A DNA stretch of 9,719 nucleotides from JBCDIQ01 sp039024295. Its GTDB lineage: Bacteria > Bacteroidota > Bacteroidia > J057. The position numbers were made by a program, and so were the translations under genes. Shown here piece by piece: positions 1 through 6,663 of this stretch; within the stretch, counting starts at the first letter, position 1; every line of letters begins with the position of its first letter. The stretch is taken from positions 1 through 9,719 of the forward strand of contig JBCDIQ010000218.1 of NCBI GenBank assembly GCA_039024295.1, in the 5' to 3' direction. The notes under the pieces were generated by a model. That model did no database searches. It was not told the origin of the DNA and worked only from the letters and a program-made list of their open reading frames with translations.

Positions 1-267
1 AACATCTATGCGACCTGTCAGCGGCTCATAGCGGACCTTGCAATCATACCATTCATCAGCAGTGATGTCAATGGGTGCGCTCGTTTTGAGCTGCAAGTTA
101 TTATTGACCGAACGGTAAATCTCCACCTTGTCGGGTGAGCCTGTATTGTTTCGGAACCAAATGAAGTAGGAATTACCCCGATTGGTCTGCTTGGGATCAT
201 CCGCAAAAAAGTGGTCATGAGGCGTTTTGTGTGAGGAAGTAGACAATTTACAGTAATTTAATTGCTT
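1..267 (-). CDS. LamG/concanavalin A-like domain protein, partial, lacks a normal start
   Basis: An open frame of 89 codons enters from the left edge and ends at an in-frame TAA at 270-268. Its composition looks like a real secreted-protein domain: it contains GNSYFIWFRNNTG, KVEIYRSVNN and EWYDCKVRYEPLTGRI. The last segment resembles the strand of LamG or concanavalin A-like jelly-roll domains (W-x-D-x-K-V-x-Y-...-G-x-I). The frame contains no ATG; the only upstream alternative start is TTG at 246-244. No signal peptide is visible, although such domains normally sit inside exported proteins. The DNA further upstream is AT-rich and looks non-coding. The gene may therefore be 5'-truncated (a remnant) or use the TTG start. 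The family call is by motif resemblance only, and substrate and function are unknown. It lies downstream of acnA on the same strand, separated from it by a strong terminator. Confidence 0.55.
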
Positions 268-373
268 TTAAATTTAGTCAAAAGATAAATAAATACCAAT
301 AAATATAGCTTTATATCTAATTTAAGTCATATGTTGATCCATGAATGTGATTTGCCGCATCTCCTTTTCGTGT

Positions 374-404
374 AAAAAAAAAGCTCCAGCCGAAGAGCTG
401 GAGC
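374..404 (-). terminator. Rho-independent terminator of acnA
   Basis: A perfect 8-bp stem, GCTCCAGC (383-390) with GCTGGAGC (397-404), closes a 6-base loop. On the minus strand it is followed directly by a run of nine T (382-374). It lies about 30 bases past the acnA stop codon, so it ends the acnA transcript and isolates the gene fragment to the left. Confidence 0.9.
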
Positions 405-435
405 ATTTTCATTATGTATCAATTATTCAAGAGGA

Positions 436-2697
436 TCAAGCACCTGCCTGCGCACGAATCAAATTCAAAGCAGAACCCGCACGTAGCCACTCAATCTGAG
501 CGTCATTGTACGTATGGTTTGCCATGATTTCTTCGCTGGTCCCATCGGAATGGTTCAGGGTAATCTTAATTTGCTGTCCAGGAGCAATGCTCGAAGCATG
601 AATGTCAATGGAATCGTCTTCCCGGATTTTGTCATAATCGTCCGGGTTGGCGAAGGTAAGTCCCAGCACACCCTGCTTCTTCAGGTTGGTTTCGTGAATA
701 CGGGCAAAGGATTTCACCAGTACCGCACGTACCCCACGGTGACGAGGCTCCATGGCAGCATGCTCACGGGAGGAGCCTTCTCCATAGTTTTCATCACCAA
801 TGATGATGGACTGAACGCCAGCGTCTGCATACGCACGAGCCACCTTAGGCGTTTCGGTGTATTCACCGGTAAGCTTATTTTTGGCATTGGCTTCCATGGT
901 AAACGCGTTCACGGCACTTAGCATGAGGTTATCGGAGATATTATCCAGGTGACCGCGATAGCGCAACCAAGGACCTGCCATAGAAATGTGGTCAGTAGTA
1001 CATTTTCCGTATGCCTTGATTAGCAAAGTCAATCCTGTGATATCTTCTCCGTCCCAAGGTGCAAATGGCGTCAGCAGCTCCAATCGCTGAGAATTGGGAT
1101 TCACCACCACTTCAATGTCGCTGCCGTTTTCTGCGGGAGCTTGGTAGCCGGGATCTTCTACATCAAATCCGCGAGAAGGCAGTTCTTCTCCTCTTGGCGG
1201 ATCCAGCACAACCTCCTGACCGTCTTCATTAACCAATGTATCAGTTAACGGATTGAAGGTGAGGTCTCCTGAAATGGCAAAAGCGGTCACAATTTCGGGC
1301 GATGCCACAAAGGCGTGGGTGTTGGGGTTACCGTCATTCCGCTTCTTGAAGTTCCGGTTAAAGGAAGTAATGATGGAGTTCTTGCGATCGGGATCATCGG
1401 TATGGCGTGCCCATTGTCCGATACAGGGACCGCAGGCATTGGCTAGTACTACGCCACCAATCTGCTCAAAGGCATCCAACTGCCCATCGCGCTCCACGGT
1501 AAATCGAACAAGTTCGGAGCCTGGGGTCACAGTAAACTCCGATTTTACTTTCAGGTTCTTGTTCACCGCCTGGCGCGCCACAGAAGCAGCTCGGTCCAGG
1601 TCTTCATAAGAGGAGTTGGTACAAGAACCGATCAGCCCTACTTCCAGGGTAGAAGGATAGTGGTTGTTCTTGACAGCGTCGGCAAACTGAGAAAGTGGCC
1701 ATGCTGCATCTGGCGTGAAAGGTCCGTTGACGTGAGGCTCCAGTTCACTCAAGTTGATCTCGATCACCTGATCAAAATATTGCTCAGGATTGGCATAAGC
1801 CTCCGGGTCACCGGTCAGGTGGGCGGCAACGGCATCTGCTGCTGCGGCAACTTCCGCTCTTCCGGTAGCCTTTAGGTACCGGGACATAGATTCGTCATAC
1901 CCAAAGGTTGAGGTGGTCGCACCGATCTCTGCACCCATGTTGCAGATGGTGCCCTTACCGGTACAAGAGAAGCTATTCGCCCCTTCGCCAAAATACTCCA
2001 CAATGGCACCTGTGCCTCCTTTTACGGTAAGGATACCTGCTACTTTTAGGATTACATCCTTCGGTGAGCTCCATCCGTTTAGTTCTCCCGTCAAATGAAC
2101 CCCGATTAGTTTGGGCATCTTGAGCTCCCAAGGCATACTTGCCATTACGTCAACGGCATCGGCACCGCCTACGCCAATGGCAACCATCCCCAGTCCACCT
2201 GAATTCGGGGTGTGGGAGTCTGTACCGATCATCATGCCGCCTGGGAAAGCATAATTTTCCAGCACCACCTGGTGGATGATTCCCGCGCCTGGCTTCCAGA
2301 ACCCGATTCCATACTTATTAGAAACGGATGACAGGAAGTCGTATACCTCTTTGTTGGTATCAATGGCGGTTTCCAGATCCTCTTCTGCACCGACCTTGGC
2401 AAGAATCAGGTGGTCACAGTGAACCGTTGAAGGCACAGCCACCTTTTCTTTTCCAGCCATCATGAACTGGAGCAGTGCCATCTGGGCTGTGGCATCCTGC
2501 ATGGCTACGCGGTCAGGAGCAAAATCTACATAGTCTTTGCCCCGATTGTAGGATTTCAGAGGCGTATCCGGATGAAGATGCGAGTAGAGAATCTTTTCCG
2601 AAAGGGTCAAAGGACGTCCAAGAACTTCTCTAGCATTGTCTACCAATTGAGGCAGCCTTGCGTAGTAGTCCTTGATCATTTCTAAATCGAATACCAT
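436..2697 (-). CDS. acnA: Aconitate hydratase, mitochondrial-type AcnA
   Basis: This cytoplasmic [4Fe-4S] enzyme interconverts citrate and isocitrate through cis-aconitate in the TCA cycle. The 753-residue product matches the length of mature mitochondrial-type aconitases and is complete. The three cluster cysteines are Cys359 (in GSCTNSS) and Cys422 and Cys425 (in ACGPCIGQW). The Asp-His active-site pair lies at 95-96 in VHCDHL, GTDSHTPN at 158-165, and the C-terminal swivelling domain carries GDENYGEGSSREHAAMEPR at 634-652, with the catalytic serine and the substrate-binding arginine. Another conserved block is KAYGKCTTDHISMAGPW at 561-577. The ATG at 2697 gives the family's usual N-terminus (DLEMIKDYYARL); there is no Shine-Dalgarno sequence, which is normal for Bacteroidota. 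The gene stands between two terminators, so it is probably transcribed alone from a promoter in 2698-2968. A paralogous N-terminal remnant lies upstream of acnB. Confidence 0.97.
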   Translation of the reverse strand: MVFDLEMIKDYYARLPQLVDNAREVLGRPLTLSEKILYSHLHPDTPLKSYNRGKDYVDFAPDRVAMQDATAQMALLQFMMAGKEKVAVPSTVHCDHLILAKVGAEEDLETAIDTNKEVYDFLSSVSNKYGIGFWKPGAGIIHQVVLENYAFPGGMMIGTDSHTPNSGGLGMVAIGVGGADAVDVMASMPWELKMPKLIGVHLTGELNGWSSPKDVILKVAGILTVKGGTGAIVEYFGEGANSFSCTGKGTICNMGAEIGATTSTFGYDESMSRYLKATGRAEVAAAADAVAAHLTGDPEAYANPEQYFDQVIEINLSELEPHVNGPFTPDAAWPLSQFADAVKNNHYPSTLEVGLIGSCTNSSYEDLDRAASVARQAVNKNLKVKSEFTVTPGSELVRFTVERDGQLDAFEQIGGVVLANACGPCIGQWARHTDDPDRKNSIITSFNRNFKKRNDGNPNTHAFVASPEIVTAFAISGDLTFNPLTDTLVNEDGQEVVLDPPRGEELPSRGFDVEDPGYQAPAENGSDIEVVVNPNSQRLELLTPFAPWDGEDITGLTLLIKAYGKCTTDHISMAGPWLRYRGHLDNISDNLMLSAVNAFTMEANAKNKLTGEYTETPKVARAYADAGVQSIIIGDENYGEGSSREHAAMEPRHRGVRAVLVKSFARIHETNLKKQGVLGLTFANPDDYDKIREDDSIDIHASSIAPGQQIKITLNHSDGTSEEIMANHTYNDAQIEWLRAGSALNLIRAQAGA

Positions 2698-2749
2698 AAG
2701 CTTTTTGTAGTTGTGTAATGAATTAGTTAATACGACGGGTACAGGATTG

Positions 2750-2842
2750 CTTATCCTGGTTCGCCATCATAAACCATAACTGGGGTATTGTTGCAGGAGT
2801 ACCCTGCATACTAATTCAAGGCTTAAACCAAATTGTGGTTTT
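2750..2842 (-). pseudogene. Possible decayed aconitase N-terminal scrap
   Basis: On the minus strand, starting with ATG at 2809, the frame reads MQGTPATIPQLWFMMANQDK. Without gaps this can be laid on residues 66-85 of the intact AcnA of this window (MQDATAQMALLQFMMAGKEK), with 9 of 20 identical plus E/D and M/I replacements. Just upstream, across one in-frame TGA (2818-2816), the frame shows K, I, F and P spaced much as in AcnA residues 54-61, allowing one missing codon. The TGA sits where AcnA has Arg63, consistent with a CGA-to-TGA change. Frame and order match aconitase, but the stretch is short and the alignment was made by eye, so chance similarity is possible. If real, it is a dead duplicate of the acnA 5' end. 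Confidence 0.4.
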
Positions 2843-2968
2843 GGTTAAGTCCACTGTCTGATACGGTTTAACGTACTATTGGGTTGTTTTGATTCAAGAA
2901 CTAAAATAACCGGATAATTCCTCTTGATGTTCCTCTCCTTCTTAAAGCGGGCCTGGACTTGTATCAAT

Positions 2969-3005
2969 TAAAAAAACTGAGCACAGCCTAAACCATGCTC
3001 AGTTT
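2969..3005 (-). terminator. Rho-independent terminator of acnB
   Basis: A 10-bp stem, AAACTGAGCA (2974-2983) with TGCTCAGTTT (2996-3005), encloses a 12-base loop. On the minus strand it runs into a T-rich tract (TTTTTTTAATT). It begins about 35 bases after the acnB stop, so acnB and the downstream acnA are probably separate transcripts. Confidence 0.88.
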
Positions 3006-3040
3006 GATATAACGTTAAAGTACAATTAAGTCACCTATTC

Positions 3041-5818
3041 CTATGCAAATAGCTTCTTGCTGGGAGGTGCAAATTTGGTCAGGTTGATGCCATCGACTGC
3101 CGATTTATACTCCTCAAAAGTGGGGGTTCTACCAAGAATGGCAGAAAGAACAACCACAGGAGTTGAAGCCAGCAGTGACTCTCCCTTCTTGCGGTCAGAG
3201 TCCGCTACTACACGGCCTTGGAACAAGCGGGTAGAAGTAGCCATAACGGTATCTCCTTTTTCCGCTTTCTCCTGGTTGCCCATACACAGGTTACAGCCAG
3301 GACGCTCCAGGTACATCATGTTCTCATATTCTGTACGAGCTGCATTTTTCGGATCATCATCATCAAACTCAAATCCTGAGTACTTCTGGAGTAATTCCCA
3401 ATCACCTTCTTCCTTGAGTTCATCAATGATGTTGTAAGTAGGGGCCGCAACAACGAGCGGAGCATTGAATTCAACCGTTCCTTGCGTTTTTTCAAGGTTT
3501 CGCAGCATGTGCGAAAGAATCTTGAGGTCACCTTTATGTACCATGCAAGAACCTACGAATCCCAGATCTACCTTCTTCTCGCCACCATAGTAAGAAAGCG
3601 GGCGAATGGTATCGTGGGTGTATCGCTTGGAGACATCCTCGTTGTTTACATCTGGGTCAGCGATCATGGGCTGGCCAATGATGTCTAGGTCTACCTCAAA
3701 TTCAGCGAAGTACTTGGCGTTAGCATCAGGGGCCAAGGCAGGCTTTATACCTGTTTTGATCTCGGTAATTCGGTGATTCGCTTTGTCGACCAAGCCTTGG
3801 AGCACTTGTTGCTCATTGTCCATGCCCTTCTCAATCATGATCTTGATTCTGTCCCTTGCAATCTCCAATGACTCGATCAAGGTGGCATCTTCAGAAATAC
3901 AGATTGAGGCTTTGGCCTTCATTTCTGCTGTCCAGTCGGTGAAGGTAAATGCCATGTCCGATTGCAGGGTTCCCAGGTGTACTTCAATGATACGTCCCTG
4001 GAATACATTTTCTCCACCGAACTTATCCAACATCTGCGACTGGGTGGCATGTACCACATCACGGAAATCCATGTGATCTTGCATGGTACCGCGGAAGGTT
4101 ACCTTAACAGATTCTGGAATGGGCATGCTAGCTTCACCGGTTGCAAGCGCGAGCGCAACTGTACCAGAGTCAGCACCGAAAGCAACACCTTTGGACATCC
4201 TCGTGTGAGAGTCACCCCCAATGATGATGGCCCAATCGTCAATCGTGATATCGTTCAGTACCTTGTGAATCACATCGGTCATGGCATGGTAACCTCCGAT
4301 CGGATCACGTGCCGTAATCAGCCCAAAGTCGTTCATGAACTTCATCAGGCGAGGAATATTTTCCTGGGCTTTTTTGTCCCATACAGAAGCGGTGTGGCAG
4401 CCTGACTGATACCCCGCATCCACGATTGGAGAAATCACCGTTGCGGCCATCATCTCCAATTCTTGGGAAGTCATCAAACCGGTGGTGTCCTGAGAACCGA
4501 CAATGTTTACTTCTACGCGAACATCGGAGCCTGCGTGCAGCACTTTTCCAGGAGTGGTGCCTACTGCATTTTTATTGAAAATCTTTTCAACTGCCGTGAG
4601 ACCTTGTCCTTCATGGGAAATCTCCTTAGAGGTAGCGTAAACAGGAGGAACCTCAATTCCCAGTACTTTTGCAGCAAAGGTTTGAAGCTTTTTACCAAAG
4701 ACTACAGCATAAGAGCCGCCTGCTCTCATGAACTCCATTTTCTGTGGAGTCAAGGAGCTAGAAATATCGATCAATTCTTTGTCACCGTTGTAGAGCTTCT
4801 TGGTTTTGGTGTTGACGGTGAGGACTGTGCCGGTCGCCACGGAATAAGCTTCCTCCAGAATTGGCTCACCATCTGCATCGCGCATGGTTTGACCATTGAA
4901 GTTCTTTTTCTTGACCCAATTTTTAAGGTCAAGCCCAATTCCACCTGTCACCCCAACAGTAGTCAGGAAGATCGGTGAAATACCGTTTGTTCCTGCAACA
5001 ACCGGCGCGATGTTGATGAACGGGACATAGGGACTGGCCTGCTTGCCAATCCACAGGGCTACATTGTTTACCCCTGACATACGAGAAGAACCTACGCCCA
5101 TGGTGCCTTTTTCTGCCACCAACATTACCCGTGCGTCTGGATGGGCTGCTTGTAAGTCTAGCAGTTCTTGTTGGCGGACTTTGTCATGTTCAAAAAGACA
5201 CTGCCCGTGGAGTTCGCGGTCTGACCTTGAGTGTGCGTCGCTACCAGGAGAAAGCAAGTCGGTAGAAATATCTCCTACTCCTGCGATGTAGGTAACGATT
5301 TTGATTTCTTCTTCTACCTCAGGCAACTTGGTGAAAAACTCTGCTTTCGCATAGCTTTCTATGATGTCCTTCGCAATTTGGCTTCCATTTTTGAAGGCCT
5401 CTTCCAATCGCTCGGTATCTGCTTCGTACAAGAAAACTTGCGTTTTCAATACCTTGGCTGCTTCTGCGGCAATCGCAGCATCATCCCCTAGTGCCAGATC
5501 GAGCAGTACTTTTACAGAAGGACCACCCTTCATGTGAGACAACTGCTCGAAGGCAAAGGCAGGGGTAATTTCTTCAACTACCGTATTACCGAGGATGATA
5601 TCCTTCAGAAATTTGGCCTTGACACCAGCTGCGCTTGTGGTGCCAGGTAAGGTATTGTAAATGAAAAAGTTCAGAGAATCCTCTCGATGAGGGTGGTTTA
5701 CATCTTTGATTTGCTCAATGATTTCGGCAGTTAGCTCAGCTCCATCAATTGGCTTTGGGTGTAAACCTTGCTCTTTTCGTTCTTCTATCTCTTGGAGGTA
5801 ATCCTTATAAGTGTTCAT
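3041..5818 (-). CDS. acnB: Bifunctional aconitate hydratase 2 / 2-methylisocitrate dehydratase
   Basis: AcnB is a cytoplasmic [4Fe-4S] enzyme that interconverts citrate and isocitrate. In many bacteria it also hydrates 2-methyl-cis-aconitate to 2-methylisocitrate in propionate degradation. The 925-residue product has the AcnB order: an N-terminal HEAT-like domain (about 1-165), then the swivel domain moved to the front, with GVGSSRMSGVNN at 241-252, then the catalytic core. The core shows SGCHTASVW (472-480), GGDSHTRMSKG (534-544) and the cluster cysteines Cys758 (GFVGSCMVHKG), Cys842 and Cys845 (GCNLCMGNQ). It is about 60 residues longer than E. coli AcnB; part of the excess is an acidic insert near 817-840, between the cluster cysteines. 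The ATG at 5818 gives a normal N-terminus (NTYKDYLQEIEERK). Upstream, the stop codon of an aconitase remnant overlaps this start as ATGA, so coupled translation is possible. A terminator follows. Confidence 0.97.
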   Translation of the reverse strand: MNTYKDYLQEIEERKEQGLHPKPIDGAELTAEIIEQIKDVNHPHREDSLNFFIYNTLPGTTSAAGVKAKFLKDIILGNTVVEEITPAFAFEQLSHMKGGPSVKVLLDLALGDDAAIAAEAAKVLKTQVFLYEADTERLEEAFKNGSQIAKDIIESYAKAEFFTKLPEVEEEIKIVTYIAGVGDISTDLLSPGSDAHSRSDRELHGQCLFEHDKVRQQELLDLQAAHPDARVMLVAEKGTMGVGSSRMSGVNNVALWIGKQASPYVPFINIAPVVAGTNGISPIFLTTVGVTGGIGLDLKNWVKKKNFNGQTMRDADGEPILEEAYSVATGTVLTVNTKTKKLYNGDKELIDISSSLTPQKMEFMRAGGSYAVVFGKKLQTFAAKVLGIEVPPVYATSKEISHEGQGLTAVEKIFNKNAVGTTPGKVLHAGSDVRVEVNIVGSQDTTGLMTSQELEMMAATVISPIVDAGYQSGCHTASVWDKKAQENIPRLMKFMNDFGLITARDPIGGYHAMTDVIHKVLNDITIDDWAIIIGGDSHTRMSKGVAFGADSGTVALALATGEASMPIPESVKVTFRGTMQDHMDFRDVVHATQSQMLDKFGGENVFQGRIIEVHLGTLQSDMAFTFTDWTAEMKAKASICISEDATLIESLEIARDRIKIMIEKGMDNEQQVLQGLVDKANHRITEIKTGIKPALAPDANAKYFAEFEVDLDIIGQPMIADPDVNNEDVSKRYTHDTIRPLSYYGGEKKVDLGFVGSCMVHKGDLKILSHMLRNLEKTQGTVEFNAPLVVAAPTYNIIDELKEEGDWELLQKYSGFEFDDDDPKNAARTEYENMMYLERPGCNLCMGNQEKAEKGDTVMATSTRLFQGRVVADSDRKKGESLLASTPVVVLSAILGRTPTFEEYKSAVDGINLTKFAPPSKKLFA

Positions 5819-6144
5819 AGCACTGATGTTGTCAAAGTTAAAGTGGTTTGAAAAAGTGGGTTGCAGTGAATATCAAAAGGTACAGCAACCTCGTTTTTGC
5901 TAGTCATCATGTATGGAAGTGATGCTATCCTGGCCATTGCATCCTGCGATGCTAATTGATCGGGTGAAAAATTCACGTAATCTTGTTCGCAGCTACATGT
6001 ATCGAGAGAAGGATTTGGATGGAGATAGGGGAAAAGGAGTTCATCGGCAAACGCCTTGGAATAACCAGGTATCCCTTTGGTATTCTTTACCATTTGGGGT
6101 GCTTTTGCGGAGTAGTCCTTTATCATGTATAGATCAATCATCAT
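5815..6144 (-). pseudogene. Truncated aconitase (AcnA-type) N-terminal remnant
   Basis: This 109-codon frame aligns without gaps to residues 1 to about 97 of the intact AcnA in this window. By eye, roughly 40 of 97 positions are identical. Shared blocks include MIKDY (7-11), YLHP against HLHP near 40-43, DYV-x-F-x-PD (55-62), QDA (67-69), MM (79-80), VAVP (86-89) and HC (93-94). Similarity stops there: the active-site Asp-His pair (95-96 in AcnA) is replaced by Asn-Pro, and about a dozen unrelated codons lead to TGA. The remaining roughly 650 residues of aconitase, including all cluster cysteines, are absent, so it cannot be an aconitase. I chose ATG 6144 by homology (ATG 6141 is equally possible); the frame stays open upstream to an ATG at 6216, without AcnA similarity. 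The TGA overlaps the acnB start as ATGA. It is most likely a decayed duplicate; a retained small protein is less likely. Confidence 0.85.
5833..5840 (-). promoter_or_regulatory. Candidate -7 element for acnB
   Basis: The minus strand reads TAACTTTG here, an exact match to the Bacteroidota -7 consensus TAnnTTTG, 14 bases before the acnB ATG. No TTG at a suitable -33 distance was found, and the leader would be only about 10 bases. It lies inside the last codons of the aconitase remnant. An eight-base degenerate match is weak evidence alone. Confidence 0.22.
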
Positions 6145-6270
6145 GATAAGATCGCGATTTACTCGGTTTTTACGGGACTTTGAACAGAAGGTAGAAAGTA
6201 CGTGAAAATCGCCCAATATTCAAAGATTATCATATCTAACTTTGTCGATACTTAATAGGGCACTAATTTT

Positions 6271-6286
6271 TAGCGAATTTTCGCTA
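6271..6286. repeat. 16-bp inverted repeat, possible operator
   Basis: TAGCGAATTTTCGCTA has TAGCGAA and TTCGCTA as perfect 7-base arms around two T. It lies about 130 bases upstream of the remnant/acnB start in AT-rich DNA. Neither strand has a T-run after it, so it does not look like a terminator. A protein-binding site is possible but unproven. Confidence 0.4.
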
Positions 6287-6498
6287 CGAGTATAATGAAT
6301 TTGTTATTTAGAATCATTTAAAATAGTGATTGTAAGCCTATTCGGTACCACATCAATTCCAATAAAACCCCCGTTTGCTGATGGATAACCTGGGCAAATT
6401 GACCGTGCTAAATACTATTTCTGCCGTTTCAGTAAGACTCCCAAACTGCTACAGTCCATTGGGATGTTAATCACCTGGATACTCCCCCCGAATAAGTT

Positions 6499-6520
6499 CG
6501 CATTTTTTAAATGCGTTTTT
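6499..6520 (+). terminator. Orphan plus-strand terminator-like hairpin
   Basis: CGCATTT (6499-6505) and AAATGCG (6509-6515) form a 7-bp stem with a 3-base loop, followed on the plus strand by TTTTT. No plus-strand gene precedes it. It sits between the arms TAATCACC (6468-6475) and GGTGATTA (6527-6534), an exact 8-bp inverted repeat, so it may be part of a larger folded element. It is AT-rich and short, hence uncertain. Confidence 0.35.
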
Positions 6521-6600
6521 CCCATTGGTGATTAGGGAGGGATATAGTGAGAGAATGTCCAAGCGGTAAAGGAGACATACCTCACCAAATTATCGTCTGA

Positions 6601-6631
6601 CAAAAATGCGAGGCCCATATCAACCTCGCAT
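6601..6631 (-). terminator. Rho-independent terminator of the beta-helix gene
   Basis: ATGCGAGG (6606-6613) and CCTCGCAT (6624-6631) form a perfect 8-bp stem around a 10-base loop. The minus strand continues with a T-rich run (TTTTGT). It is about 30 bases past the stop codon of the upstream secreted-protein gene. Confidence 0.82.
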
Positions 6632-6663
6632 ATATTTCATGTATTTCTAATCTATTAGCAGGA

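Larger units (their letters stand above)
2698..3040. other. acnB-acnA intergenic region
   Basis: These 343 bases hold the acnB terminator at the right end and presumably the acnA promoter and leader. I found no convincing match to the Bacteroidota -33/-7 promoter pattern (TTG, TAnnTTTG) on the minus strand. No intact gene is present. The segment 2750-2842 is annotated separately as a possible aconitase relic. Confidence 0.6.
6145..6663. other. Gene-free stretch between beta-helix gene and aconitase remnant
   Basis: These 519 bases contain no convincing gene. Both strands carry only short frames; the longest related pair, 6525-6304 on the minus strand, is broken by a TAG at 6417-6415. The part nearest the remnant (about 6145-6330) is AT-rich and could hold its promoter. 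The middle and left parts carry several inverted repeats, and the beta-helix gene's terminator closes the right side; these are listed separately. Confidence 0.6.

Noticed and set aside
18..218. 66-codon minus-strand frame starting with ATG at 218
   Set aside because: It lies one frame off the protein-like reading of the same strand. Its product is low in sense (Arg/Ser/Thr-rich), whereas the adjacent frame gives a recognisable domain.
2844..2967. Minus-strand open frame of about 40 codons in the acnB-acnA gap
   Set aside because: It has no ATG near its beginning and overlaps no recognisable motif; its length is compatible with chance.
3962..4978. Plus-strand frames of 147 and 171 codons opposite acnB
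   Set aside because: They are antisense shadows of a highly conserved enzyme gene, with no recognisable product.
6222..6229. Minus-strand AATCTTTG-like promoter element before the aconitase remnant
   Set aside because: It has one mismatch to TAnnTTTG and no TTG at a suitable upstream distance, so it is too weak to annotate.
6304..6525. Minus-strand frame of 74 codons with one TAG at 6417-6415, which could be a small broken gene
   Set aside because: Two open pieces of about 36 codons are not unusual by chance, the protein resembles nothing I recognise, and the hairpin at 6499-6515 explains part of the sequence.
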